Below, in pieces: positions 1-8,424 of a stretch of 64,000 nt of DNA (its first letter is position 1; each line of letters begins with the position of its first letter). The translations under genes and the position numbers were made by a program. Location: contig NZ_SKBR01000001.1 in assembly GCF_013450295.1 (NCBI RefSeq), positions 1,120,001-1,184,000 of the forward strand. Reading direction: 5' to 3'. The notes under the pieces were generated by a model. The model searched no databases. It worked only from the letters and a program-made list of their open reading frames with translations, and had not been told where the DNA came from. Origin of the DNA: Streptomyces sp. AJS327. Its GTDB lineage: Bacteria; Actinomycetota; Actinomycetes; Streptomycetales; Streptomycetaceae.

Positions 1-568
1 GATCGCTGTGCTGGCGGGAGGACTCGGCGAGGTCCTCCGTCGAATAGAGCGCCGCCACCTGGTAGTTGAAGTAGAACGAGCGGTTGCGTTCGATGAGGTT
101 CGCCAGCCGGGCGTTGTTGGCGGCGGCGGTGACGAGGGAGTGGAAACGCTCGTTGACCTCCACCCGGTCGCGGGTGGGCAGGCCGTCCGCGACGAGGGTG
201 GCGTCCTCGCGGCAGGCGAGGATCCGGGCGCGCTGGTCCTCGGTGGCCCGTTGTACGGCGAGGCGGGCGGCGTAGCCCTCCAGCGCCGCCCGGGCCTCGT
301 ATATCTCGGCGACCTCCTCGGGGCTGAACTCGTGGACGAACCAGCGGCGTCGGCGGGACGCGATGAGGCCGTCGGCGGCGAGTCGCTGCATGCTCTCCCG
401 GACCGGCGTTCGGGAGACGTTCAGCCGCTCCGCGATGTCCGCCTCGACCAAGGCCTCGTTGGGGCGGAGGGTGCCGTGCACGATCTCCTGGCGCAGCTGC
501 CAGTAGATCTCCTCGGTGCGTCCACCGGCGGTCTCCGTGGTGGGCTTCGGGCCGAGCGTGTCAGCCAT
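1..568 (-). CDS. GntR/FCD-family transcriptional regulator (3' end outside window)
   Basis: About 189 residues are visible, starting at the ATG at 568 behind GGAAGGAGCC; the C-terminus runs off the left edge. Residues about 20-80 form a GntR winged helix with the typical EADIAERLNVSRTPVRESMQ recognition segment, followed by a start of an FCD helical ligand domain (EEVAEIYEARAALEG). FCD regulators usually bind a small organic acid and repress a nearby catabolic operon. It is the last gene of the minus-strand import/catabolic string beginning at 7991, 92 bp after the thiamine-diphosphate enzyme, so it most likely controls that string. Family is clear; ligand is unknown. Confidence 0.9.
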   Translation of the reverse strand, partial: MADTLGPKPTTETAGGRTEEIYWQLRQEIVHGTLRPNEALVEADIAERLNVSRTPVRESMQRLAADGLIASRRRRWFVHEFSPEEVAEIYEARAALEGYAARLAVQRATEDQRARILACREDATLVADGLPTRDRVEVNERFHSLVTAAANNARLANLIERNRSFYFNYQVAALYSTEDLAESSRQHSD

Positions 569-660
569 GCGGCTCCTTCCCCGTCCGCCCCGGGCGGCCT
601 GCCCGGGGCTGGTGTGTGTGCCGTCCGGCGTGGCGGCACGGGTTCGTTCGGTCTCGTCTG

Positions 661-2451
661 TCAGTACACGGGGCGTTCGGTGTCGCCCGCGAGCGCGGCT
701 TCCCAGGCGGGTACCGGGGGCAGGTGGTCGATCATGTGCGGTACCTGGACGTCCACGTACAGCGGGGCCGGGGACGCGGCGAACTCTCGTACAGTTTCCC
801 GGAGTTTGCCCAGATCCCGCACCTGGATCCCGCGCACGCCGCATGCCTCGGCGACCGCCACCGCGTCGATGGTGCCCGGGTCGACGCCGAAGTACCGCCG
901 CTCGGTGTAGAGATGCTGGAGCATCTTGATCCAGCCGAGGCTGTTGTTGGTGAACTGCACGTAGAGCACCGGGACTCCGAGCCGCGCGATGGTCTCCAGC
1001 TCGCCGCAGGCCATGGCGAAGCTGCCGTCCGCGGTGAGGGCGACGACCCGGCGGTCGGGGCGGGCGAGGCTGGCACCGACGGCGGCGGGGATGGCGTACC
1101 CCATGGGCCCGTGCCCGCGCGGCACGATGACGGTGCGCCCGGCGTCCCGAGTCCGCCAGTACACCGAGGTGTTGGGCGTCGGGGTGCCCGGGTCCGCGAC
1201 GACGAGGGTGTCGGGGCCCAGCTCCTCCGCGAGGATCCGCACGATGTCGGAGGGCAGCAGCTGCTCGTCGGGGAGGTCGGGCAGCGTGGCGCGTTCGCCG
1301 CCCACGCTGCCGAGCGACGCCTCCCAGGCGGAGTTGGCCGCCCGCAGTTCCTCCCGGCGGATCTGGCGGACGGCGTCCGGGGCGCGGTCGACGGCGTCGA
1401 GGAGCTGGGCGAGCACGGTGTCGGCGTCTCCGACGAGCGGGATGCTGCCGGGGAAGTTGCGGCCCGCGCGGTCGGCGTCGACGTCGATCTGGATGACGGT
1501 GGGGCCGTTCCGGCTCGGCCCGGTCCAGCTGTTGGTGTCGGTGGCGTTGGCGCGGGTGCCGACCAGGAGCACCACGTCGGCCTCGGCCAGCAGCGTGTTG
1601 GCGTGCGCCCGGGCCCCGTTGTTGCCCACCGGACCGGCCGACCACGGGTCGCTGTCGGGGATGGCGCCCTTGCCGTGGATGGTGGTGGCGACCGGCATGG
1701 CCAGCCGTTCGGCGAGGGCGGCCAGGGTTCCGTGCGCCTCCGACACGTGGATCCCGGAGCCGACGAGCGCGGCGGGCGCGCTCCCCGTGGACAGTGCCCG
1801 CGCGGCCTCCCGCACCCGTTCCGCCTCGGCCGCCGGGCGGGTGCGGGGCAGTGCGGTGGCCCGCGCGGTCAGTTCTTCGGGCAGCCGCGCCTCGGCCGGT
1901 TCGACCAGCTGGTCCAGCACGTTCTCGGGGAGCACCAGGGCGACGGGTGCGGGGCGTCCGGTGGTGGCCTGGCGCAGCGCCTCGTCGAGCAGTGCCGGGA
2001 TGTCGCGGGCGTCCTCGGCGAGGGCCCGCCACTTGGTGACGGCGCTGAACAGGGCGAGTTGGTCGATCTCGGTCAGCGCGCCGGAGCCCCGGCTGGCGGT
2101 GTGGATGTCGGAGGTGATGAGCAGCACCGGCACACCGGCCGCGTACGCCTCGCCGAGTCCGCCGACGGCGAAGGTGGTGCCGCCGCCGCTGGAGACCTCC
2201 ACCGCGCCGACGCGGTTGCCGGTCCTGGCGTAGGCGTCGGCCATCTTGGCGGCGTGCCGCTCGTCGCGGGCGAGGATGTGCCGGATCCGGTCGGCGCGCA
2301 GGCTCAGCGCGTCGTAGAACACCACGCCGGTGTCGCCGGGGACGCCGAAGAGGGTGTCGACGCCCGCCGCGACGAGGCACTCCACGAGCAGGTCGGCGCC
2401 GCGCCTCGGGCCGTCGGCGGGGGTGGACGGGGGCAGGGTCGCTGCGGTCAT
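661..2451 (-). CDS. Thiamine-diphosphate-binding decarboxylase/synthase (acetolactate synthase-like)
   Basis: 596 residues, full length for the pyruvate-oxidase/acetolactate-synthase superfamily. The N-terminal Pyr domain carries FGVPGD (about 35-40) and the cofactor-activating Glu in DERHAAKMAD (Glu64); the C-terminal PP domain has the metal/diphosphate motif ADGS (474-477) ending in NN (502-503). The open frame extends upstream through the next gene, but the ATG at 2451 begins the conserved domain and lies between genes. The enzyme should act on a 2-keto acid or similar carbonyl. The downstream gene order (FAD oxidase, racemase-like enzyme, importer) suggests it processes a keto acid made by the oxidase; that is inference. 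It is not adjacent to a regulatory ilvN subunit, so anabolic acetolactate synthase is unlikely. Confidence 0.88.
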   Translation of the reverse strand: MTAATLPPSTPADGPRRGADLLVECLVAAGVDTLFGVPGDTGVVFYDALSLRADRIRHILARDERHAAKMADAYARTGNRVGAVEVSSGGGTTFAVGGLGEAYAAGVPVLLITSDIHTASRGSGALTEIDQLALFSAVTKWRALAEDARDIPALLDEALRQATTGRPAPVALVLPENVLDQLVEPAEARLPEELTARATALPRTRPAAEAERVREAARALSTGSAPAALVGSGIHVSEAHGTLAALAERLAMPVATTIHGKGAIPDSDPWSAGPVGNNGARAHANTLLAEADVVLLVGTRANATDTNSWTGPSRNGPTVIQIDVDADRAGRNFPGSIPLVGDADTVLAQLLDAVDRAPDAVRQIRREELRAANSAWEASLGSVGGERATLPDLPDEQLLPSDIVRILAEELGPDTLVVADPGTPTPNTSVYWRTRDAGRTVIVPRGHGPMGYAIPAAVGASLARPDRRVVALTADGSFAMACGELETIARLGVPVLYVQFTNNSLGWIKMLQHLYTERRYFGVDPGTIDAVAVAEACGVRGIQVRDLGKLRETVREFAASPAPLYVDVQVPHMIDHLPPVPAWEAALAGDTERPVY

Positions 2452-2630
2452 GGTGGGGTTCTCCAGTCGGTCGGCGCGGGGAGCCGCGAGGCGGCGAGAC
2501 GGCGGGACGGGGGGACGGGGGACGGGGGACGGCGAGAGGGCAAGCGGGCAAGCGGGCCGATGGCGCGGGGATGGGCGGGGTAGCGGGATGGACGGTGGAG
2601 CGGGCCGGGGCGGCGGCCGGGTGGCGCGGG

Positions 2631-3788
2631 TCAGAACCTGACGCCCTCGTCCACCGGACGGCCCTCGGCGAAACGGCTCAACCGCAGTGGTGCCAGGTCG
2701 AGTTGGGAGCCTCCGGTGAGGAGGAGTTCGGCGAGGGCCTCGCCGACGGCGGGCGCCTGCATGAAGCCGTGGCCGGAGAAGCCGACGGCGGCCCAGAGGC
2801 CCGGTACCTCCGAGGCGCCGACGAGGGCGTGGTCGTCGGGCGTCATCTCGCGCAGTCCGGCCCAGCCCCGCACCACGGCGGCCTCGGTCATGCCGGGCCA
2901 GCGGTGCACGAGCGCTTCGAGCAGCGGCTCGACGCGGCTCTCGTCGATGCTGGTGTCGGTGCCCTCGGGTGTCTCGCGGTCGTTGCCGCCGACGACGGCG
3001 GAGCCGCCGTGTTCCGGATGGACGTACGCGCCCGATCCCACGTCGACGGTGAGGGGCTGGGCGGCGTCGATCCACGGCAGCGGGGCGATGGCGAACGCCT
3101 GCCTGCGGTGCGGGGCGACGGGCAGCTCGATCCCGGCCAGCCGTCCGAGGGCGCGGGCCTGCGGGCCGGTGGCGATGACGACGGTGGAGGCCGTCACGTC
3201 CTCGGTGGTGGTGCGCACCCCGGTGACCGTTCCGTCGGCGTCCCGGAGGAAGCCGGTGACCTCGGTGTTCCGCCGGATGTCGGCGCCGCGGCGGCGCGCC
3301 GCCCGGGCGAAGCCCGCGGTGGCGTCGGTGGGTGAGGCGGAGCCGTCGGTGGGGCAGTAGGCGGCGCCCACCAGACCGTCGAGGCGGACACCGGGGGCCA
3401 GCGCGGGTACCTCCTCGGGGGTCAGGAGCCGGGAGGGCACGCCGAGTTCGTTCTGGGTGCGGACCGCCGTCGCGAAGGCCGCCGCGGTGTTCTCGTCGTC
3501 CAGCAGGAAGAGGTAGCCGTGCTGGCGGAAGTCGAAGGGCTCGCCGGTGCGTTCGGTGAACTCGCTGAAGAAGTCCACGGAGCGCCGGACGAGTTGGGCG
3601 TTGACGCGGGAGGTGAACTGCTGGCGTATGCCGCCCGTCCCGTAGGCGGTGGTTCCCTCGCCGAGTTCGCCGCGTTCGATCAACACCACCTCGCGGTGGC
3701 CGAGTTGGGTGAGGTGGAAGGCGAGGGAGGTGCCGACCACCCCACCTCCGACGATGACGATGCGCCCGTCGGCGTGGCTGCCGTTCAC
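2631..3788 (-). CDS. FAD-dependent DAO-family oxidoreductase (glycine/sarcosine oxidase-like)
   Basis: 385 residues. A Rossmann FAD motif IVIVGGGVVGTSLAFHL stands at about residues 10-26, followed by the ERGELGEGTTAYGTGGIRQQ stretch typical of D-amino-acid/sarcosine-oxidase-type enzymes, and a C-terminal segment ALVGASEVPGLWAAVGFSGHGFM that closes the FAD site. I chose GTG at 3788 (GGAG at a good distance) rather than the longer open frame. Members oxidise C-N bonds of amino or imino acids to imines/keto acids using O2. Its operon position between a racemase-family gene and a ThDP enzyme fits amine oxidation feeding keto-acid cleavage; the substrate is not known. Confidence 0.88.
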   Translation of the reverse strand: MNGSHADGRIVIVGGGVVGTSLAFHLTQLGHREVVLIERGELGEGTTAYGTGGIRQQFTSRVNAQLVRRSVDFFSEFTERTGEPFDFRQHGYLFLLDDENTAAAFATAVRTQNELGVPSRLLTPEEVPALAPGVRLDGLVGAAYCPTDGSASPTDATAGFARAARRRGADIRRNTEVTGFLRDADGTVTGVRTTTEDVTASTVVIATGPQARALGRLAGIELPVAPHRRQAFAIAPLPWIDAAQPLTVDVGSGAYVHPEHGGSAVVGGNDRETPEGTDTSIDESRVEPLLEALVHRWPGMTEAAVVRGWAGLREMTPDDHALVGASEVPGLWAAVGFSGHGFMQAPAVGEALAELLLTGGSQLDLAPLRLSRFAEGRPVDEGVRF

Positions 3789-3903
3789 TGTCGCTGCTCC
3801 TTGTCGGGTGAGGATGCCGCATCGGGGACCCGCCAGGGCGCGGTCGCCGGTGGTGGCCGTGGGAGGGGGCTGGCCGGTGGGGTGGCTGGCGTCGGGGTGC
3901 CGC

Positions 3904-4668
3904 TCAGCGGGTGGGTGGCCCCGCGGCTCCGGCCTGGAGCCAGTGGGCCATGGTGATCGCGTCCCAGACGGGCAGTCCGGTGGCGTTCCGCACGGCGGGC
4001 GCGTAGGGCGGGAGGTTGGTGCACTCGAAGACGAACGCGCCGATCGACGGGTCGTCGGCGAGGGCCTTCCGGCAGACGGCGACCACCTCGTCCTCGGCCC
4101 GGGCCACGTCCAGCGGACCGTCCTGGCCGACGACCACGGGGTAGAAGTGGTCACCGTCCTCCAGACCCACGACGCGCAGCCGTTCACGGTCGGCCGGGTC
4201 GATCCCGGCGCCGTCGAAGTGCCGTTCGTCCAGCGTGGACGAGTTGACGGTGACCAGGCAGAGCTTTCCGCCGGGCGGGAGTATCCGCAGTAGCAGCGGG
4301 ATCTGGAGCAGGCTGGAGGTGGCGACCGGGGCGTCCAGCAGCCGGGGCAGCTCCCGCTGGTAGATGGCGAGGAAGCCGCAGGAGGTGGTGAGCAGCCGCG
4401 CTCCCCGCTCCAGCAGGCGCCGTCCGCTGTCGACGAAGCGGTCGAGCAGGCCGTGCGCCGCCTCCTCCACGACGTGTGGCACGGGGGCGCCGCGGGTCGG
4501 TTCGTAGTGCACGGGGAAGGGGAGGGTGTGGCCGTGCGCGATGTCCCCGACGGGACGGGGGAAGTCGGCGTCGAGCAGGATGACGCCGAGGTCGACGCCG
4601 TAGGTCGGCTTGCCCCGCTCGATGAGTTCGGTGGGCCGGCTGGCGGGGGCGCGGGTGGGCTCGCTCAT
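3904..4668 (-). CDS. Aspartate/glutamate racemase-superfamily protein (maleate isomerase/decarboxylase-like)
   Basis: 254 residues. Two cysteine loops sit where the Asp/Glu racemase fold places its catalytic pair: LTTSCGFL in the first half and FECTNLPPYA in the second. Relatives include amino-acid racemases, hydantoin racemase, maleate cis-trans isomerase and arylmalonate decarboxylase, so the exact reaction cannot be told. The ATG at 4668 overlaps the stop of the ABC permease gene by one base (TGATG), so translation is coupled to transport. Coupling suggests that it acts on the imported compound. Confidence 0.8.
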   Translation of the reverse strand: MSEPTRAPASRPTELIERGKPTYGVDLGVILLDADFPRPVGDIAHGHTLPFPVHYEPTRGAPVPHVVEEAAHGLLDRFVDSGRRLLERGARLLTTSCGFLAIYQRELPRLLDAPVATSSLLQIPLLLRILPPGGKLCLVTVNSSTLDERHFDGAGIDPADRERLRVVGLEDGDHFYPVVVGQDGPLDVARAEDEVVAVCRKALADDPSIGAFVFECTNLPPYAPAVRNATGLPVWDAITMAHWLQAGAAGPPTR

Positions 4669-5546
4669 CAGTGTCCCTCCTTGGAGGCCCAGCGCAGCGG
4701 CCGTCGGCTGAGCAGCACGATCAGCTGGTCGCAGGCGAGCCCGAGCGCCCCTACGGTGAGCATCGCGGCGATGACGTACGGGAACAGGAACTGGTTGTAG
4801 GCGTCGAGCAGGACGTAGCCGATGCCGGACTTCGCCCCCAACGCCTCGGTGACCACGACGGTGGTCCAGGCGATGGCGGTGCCCACCCGCAGCCCGGTGA
4901 CGATCGAGGGGAGCGCGGCCGGGAGCACGATCCGGGTGAGGACCTGCGGTTTGCTGGCGCCGAGCATCTCCGCGGCCCGCGTGTACTTGGCGTCCGCCGA
5001 GCGCGAGCCGTCGACCGCGTTGACGTAGATCGGGAAGAAGGTGGCCAGCGCGGTGAGGAAGTAGGCGGGCTTGTCCCCGATACCGAAGATGATCAGGGCG
5101 AGCGGGATCCACGCGGTGACCGAGATCGGGCGGAGCGCGTTGACGGTCGGGTCGATCAGCTTGGCGACGGACGCGAAGTGCCCCACCAGGATGCCGAGGA
5201 GGACCGCGAGGACGGTGCCGATGGCGAAGCCCACCCCGATCCGGGTGGTGCTGACCAGCACGTGTTCCAGCCAGGTGCCGCTGTAGACGGTGGCCTCGGC
5301 GCTGGTGCTGGCGATCCAGTCCACCAGCGCCGTGACGACCTCCGTGAACGGGGGGAACAGTCCGCCGCCGAGCAGTTGGGCCCGGCCCACCCACTCCCAG
5401 CTCGCGAGGACGAGGACGGGGAACAGGGCGTAGAGCGCCGCCGAGCCGAGCAGTCGCCGGGCCGCCAGCCCGCCGGGTGGCGCCTTGCCGGGGGGTCCGG
5501 CCTCGTCGGTGTCGTCGCTGACGGGCTCGGTGTCCGTCATGGTCAT
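4668..5546 (-). CDS. ABC transporter permease, SsuC/TauC (NitT/TauT) family
   Basis: 292 residues with a cytosolic Pro/Asp-rich N-tail and about six membrane segments. The cytoplasmic ATPase-contact loop is visible as EMLGASKPQVLTRIVLPAALPSIVTGLRVG, typical of BPD_transp_1 permeases that import sulfonates, nitrate, pyrimidines and related small molecules. Start ATG at 5546 is preceded by AGGAGG seven bases upstream. It works with the lipoprotein at 5724-6743 and the ATPase at 7185-7991. Confidence 0.92.
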   Translation of the reverse strand: MTMTDTEPVSDDTDEAGPPGKAPPGGLAARRLLGSAALYALFPVLVLASWEWVGRAQLLGGGLFPPFTEVVTALVDWIASTSAEATVYSGTWLEHVLVSTTRIGVGFAIGTVLAVLLGILVGHFASVAKLIDPTVNALRPISVTAWIPLALIIFGIGDKPAYFLTALATFFPIYVNAVDGSRSADAKYTRAAEMLGASKPQVLTRIVLPAALPSIVTGLRVGTAIAWTTVVVTEALGAKSGIGYVLLDAYNQFLFPYVIAAMLTVGALGLACDQLIVLLSRRPLRWASKEGH

Positions 5547-5592
5547 CGTCGCACCTCCTCTTCCGTGGCCGTGGCCAGGGATGTCGTCGTTC

Positions 5593-5700
5593 GTGAGCCC
5601 GTGAGCCCGTGAGCCCGTGAGCCCGTGAGCCCGTGGAGCCGTGAGTCCGTGGAGTCCGTGGAACCTGTGGAGCCGTGAGCCCGTGAGCCGGTGGAGGCCG
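5593..5700. repeat. 9-bp tandem repeat GTGAGCCCG, decaying rightwards
   Basis: Between the binding-protein and permease genes, four to five perfect copies of gtgagcccg run from about 5593 to 5633 and are followed by imperfect variants (gtggagccgtgagtccgtgg) to about 5700. It lies in the transcribed spacer of the operon and could lower permease expression relative to the binding protein, but no function is shown. Confidence 0.85.
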
Positions 5701-5723
5701 TCATCCGGCGGCCGGTGGTGGGG

Positions 5724-6743
5724 TCAGGAGTCGCCGAGCTTCGCCGGTGATCTGCCGGTCGCCTTCGACAGCGGCCCGTAGTCGACGGTCTTCGCCATCT
5801 CGGCCGACACGTCCTTGGAGATCTGCCCGCCCCGGTGGAGCCGCTTGGCGACCTCGACCATCTGCCGCTTGTCCACGGAGGTCTCCGGGCTGACGTTCTT
5901 GATGCCCTCCTGGAGGTTCTTCCGGTCGCTGACCGCGAGCTTGCCGAACTCGGTCAGCCACCAGTCCTCGTCGGAGGTGATCTTCTTGTGGGCCTTGTCG
6001 TAGCCCTGGAGGACGGCCCGCAGCTCCTTCGGGTGCTTCTTGCGGAACGAGTCGCTGGCCGCGAGGCCGGTGTTGAGCCGGAAGGAGTCCTCGTACAGGT
6101 CCTTGCGCAGAGCCGGGACCTCGTGCCCGTAGCCCTTCCGCACCGCCTCGGCGGCCTGCGGCTCCCACAGGCTGACGGCGTCCACGTCCCCACGCTGGAG
6201 GGCGAGCAGCATGTCGGGGGCGCCCGCGACGTTGCTGAACTTCGTGTCCTTGTCGAGGTTCAGCCCCTGCTCCCGCATGGCGAGGGCGAGTTGCTGGTAC
6301 TGCGTGGAGCCACGGACGCTGCTGACCCGCTTCCCGCGCAGGTCCTTCCAGGAGGAGACCTTGACGCCCTTGCGCACCAGCAGCCGCGTGCCGCCCTCGG
6401 CCGCGCCCGCCACGTAGGAGTAGTTGACCGGTCCGCGCACCAGAGCGGTCGCGGTGTTGTTGAAGCCCATGGTCATCATGTCCAGCGAGCCGGACTGCAT
6501 GGCCACCAGCATCTCGTTGTTGCTCTTGAACGGGGACAGCTTGATCTCGATGTTCGAGTCCTTGACGAACTGGCTGGTGGTGGCCCAGTGCGTGGTGTGC
6601 ACGGTCGGCACCCAGCCCGCCCGGATGACGACCTTGCCGCCGCCGGACGACGAGGAGGACTCGCCGCAGGCGCTGAGTACGGAGGCGAGAGCGGTGACGA
6701 CCGCTGTGCCGATGACGAGGGTGGGTACGGACCTCCGGCGCAT
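5724..6743 (-). CDS. ABC transporter substrate-binding lipoprotein, NitT/TauT (SsuA/THI5) family
   Basis: 339 residues. MRRR N-region, hydrophobic core and lipobox VLSAC give a lipoprotein signal, followed by a Ser/Gly linker. The mature part has the periplasmic-binding type II fold seen in SsuA/TauA proteins: GWVPTVHTTHW at the start of the domain, SGSLDMMTMG and GDVDAVSLWEPQA in the middle. ATG at 6743 has AGGAGCCACG before it; the frame is open much further upstream but without signal. It captures the substrate outside the membrane for the permease/ATPase flanking it. Confidence 0.92.
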   Translation of the reverse strand: MRRRSVPTLVIGTAVVTALASVLSACGESSSSSGGGKVVIRAGWVPTVHTTHWATTSQFVKDSNIEIKLSPFKSNNEMLVAMQSGSLDMMTMGFNNTATALVRGPVNYSYVAGAAEGGTRLLVRKGVKVSSWKDLRGKRVSSVRGSTQYQQLALAMREQGLNLDKDTKFSNVAGAPDMLLALQRGDVDAVSLWEPQAAEAVRKGYGHEVPALRKDLYEDSFRLNTGLAASDSFRKKHPKELRAVLQGYDKAHKKITSDEDWWLTEFGKLAVSDRKNLQEGIKNVSPETSVDKRQMVEVAKRLHRGGQISKDVSAEMAKTVDYGPLSKATGRSPAKLGDS

Positions 6744-7184
6744 CGTGGCTCCTAGCAGAGAGGAAGGGGAGGGAGGAGGGAGGGGAGCTGGCGAATCGGG
6801 ATGAAGTGGGCACCGAACACCGCCGAGGCGACCCGAAACGGCCGCGGACCGGACCGGGCACGGTGGCGGGACAGGGGCGGGACAGCGGACGGGACAGCGG
6901 GCCAGCCGGGCCGGAACGGTGGCGAGGCGGGGGACGGTTCGCGTCGGCCGTTCGCGTCGGCCGTTCCTGGTGGGCGGGGTGCGCGGCCGGGGTGCGGCGC
7001 GGCGTGGGGCCGGGGACGCGTCCGGGACGTGGGCGCCGGACGGGGTGGGCCGGGGCCGGGAGCTGACGCGTCGCCGAACGGGATGAACGGGGGTGCGGGG
7101 CCCACGAGTTGGGCCGGACACCGGGTGGCGCGGAAGCGGGCAGCGGGCGGGTGGGACCCCGGGGTGTGGGCCCGTCGCGCCGGG

Positions 7185-7991
7185 TCAGACCTGCGCGGCG
7201 GCGCGCACGCTCTCGCTGTGGATCAGCTCCAGCACGTGCCGCTTGAGTTCCTGGAAACGCGGGCTGGTGGTCAGCGCGTAGTCACGGGGACGGGGAAGGT
7301 CCACGTCCACCACCTCCTTGAGGCGGCCCGGCCGCGCCGTCATCACGTAGATGCGGTCGGCCAGCAGCAGCGACTCGTCCACGTCGTGCGTGATGAACAG
7401 GACGGTGGTGCGCTCCTTCTCCCAGATACGCAGCAGGAGTTCCTGCATCACCATCCGGGTCTGCGCGTCGAGCGCGCCGAACGGCTCGTCCATCAGGAGC
7501 ACTTCGGGACTGTTGACCAGGACCCGGGCGAGGGCGACGCGTTGCCGCATCCCGCCGGACAGCTCGCCCGGCAGGTGGTTCTCGAACCCGTCCAGGCCCA
7601 CCTCGGCCAGGACTTCGGTGACCCGGTCCTCGTACTGGGTGGCGGACTCCTTCCGCAGCCGGGGCCCCAGGGTGACGTTGCGCCGCACGGTGAGCCACGG
7701 CAGCAGGTTGGCGTCCTGGAACACCACCCCCCGCTCCGGCCCCGGCCGCGCCACGTTCTTCCCGCTGACGGAAACGCTGCCGGTGGTGGGGCGCATGAAA
7801 CCGGCGATGAGGTTGAGCGCGGTGGACTTCCCGCAGCCGCTCGGCCCCAGCACCGCCACGAACTCCCCCTCACCGACGGTGAGTCCGAGATCGGAGAGGG
7901 CCCGCACCGGGGTGCGGCCACGGCGGGCCGGGAACTCGACGGTGGCACCGCGGATGTCGACCTTGGGTGTAGCTGTGGATATCGCTGGCAC
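7185..7991 (-). CDS. ABC transporter ATP-binding protein, SsuB/TauB family
   Basis: 268 residues from the GTG at 7991, which has GGGAG seven bases upstream; the longer frame reaching 8207 is remnant sequence of another gene. Walker A GPSGCGKST, signature LSGGMRQRVALAR, Walker B VLLMDEPFGALD and the switch His in LFITHDVDE are all present, so it should be active. It is the first gene of the minus-strand import/catabolic string and would energise import of the unknown substrate. Confidence 0.93.
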   Translation of the reverse strand: MPAISTATPKVDIRGATVEFPARRGRTPVRALSDLGLTVGEGEFVAVLGPSGCGKSTALNLIAGFMRPTTGSVSVSGKNVARPGPERGVVFQDANLLPWLTVRRNVTLGPRLRKESATQYEDRVTEVLAEVGLDGFENHLPGELSGGMRQRVALARVLVNSPEVLLMDEPFGALDAQTRMVMQELLLRIWEKERTTVLFITHDVDESLLLADRIYVMTARPGRLKEVVDVDLPRPRDYALTTSPRFQELKRHVLELIHSESVRAAAQV

Positions 7992-8046
7992 GGCAAAACT
8001 CCCGTTCGCACTGTTGCAGCGGAGTGGGGCACACGGCCCGACCCTT

Positions 8047-8078
8047 CGCACACCGCTTCGCATGCGAAGTTGTGTGTG
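8047..8078. promoter_or_regulatory. Candidate operator: 32-bp imperfect palindrome with 14-bp perfect core
   Basis: The core cttcgcatgcgaag (8056-8069) is a perfect 7+7 palindrome; extending to 8047-8078 keeps 13 of 16 positions paired (cgcacaccgcttcgca against tgcgaagttgtgtgtg). It lies 56-87 bp before the start of the ABC ATPase gene. A GntR regulator at the other end of this operon is the obvious candidate ligand, which is inference. Confidence 0.5.
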
Positions 8079-8159
8079 GAGTGTGGGGCGCACGCGTAAC
8101 CGTGTCAATGGGTGCTGCACGGATCGCCGTCGAGCCCTCCCGGCCCGCGGACTCCAAGG

Positions 8160-8374
8160 TGACCCCATCGGTCTGAAGTCTGGTCGCACAGCAAGGAGTG
8201 AGGCCAACTCCCGTGGGCCTCACCCCTTGCTGTGCGAGAAAGGCCAGTGCGCGGCCGGTGCCACAGCCGATCTCCAGAGGGACTCCGGCGTCCCGAGGAA
8301 TTCGGGCCCGGGGCCGTGCCCGGCGTACTGGGTCCAGCGGAACGACGGCTCCGCCTCCCGCACGGTCTCTGAGG
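8160..8374 (-). pseudogene. Frameshifted remnant of a SAM-dependent methyltransferase
   Basis: Reading the minus strand, one frame gives PSFRWTQYAGHGPGPEFLG and a second frame gives LEIGCGTGRALAFLAQQG followed by VRPTGVGLTP, together the front part of a class I methyltransferase including SAM motif I (EIGCGTG). A frame change falls near 8290-8300, and there is no start, no downstream domain and stops follow. It fills most of the 433-bp space between the ABC ATPase and the small secreted peptide gene. Only similarity of motif order supports the identity. Confidence 0.6.
8184..8237. repeat. 22-bp inverted repeat with 10-nt loop
   Basis: Arms 8184-8205 and 8216-8237 pair at 21 of 22 positions around the loop aactcccgtg. 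It lies inside the methyltransferase remnant. There is no T-tract, so it may be a cruciform or terminator-like hairpin or a palindromic duplication scar. Confidence 0.75.
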
Positions 8375-8377
8375 AGA

Positions 8378-8401
8378 AGACCCCGCCAGTCGGCGGGGTC
8401 T
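8378..8401 (-). terminator. Terminator after the small secreted peptide gene
   Basis: agaccccgcc / ggcggggtct form a perfect 10-bp GC-rich stem with a 4-nt loop, 24 bases after the stop of the gene at 8425-8646, followed on the minus strand by a TTCTCCTC stretch. Confidence 0.8.
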
Positions 8402-8424
8402 CTCAGGTCATCGCGCGGTGTGCG

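Noticed and set aside
661..3822. A single 1053-codon open frame on the minus strand spanning the ThDP enzyme and the upstream oxidoreductase region
   Set aside because: The upstream two thirds are an Arg/Pro-rich shadow of the FAD oxidoreductase gene; the ThDP domain begins cleanly at the ATG at 2451.
5593..5700. CRISPR-like array
   Set aside because: Units are 9 bp without spacers; this is a simple tandem repeat.
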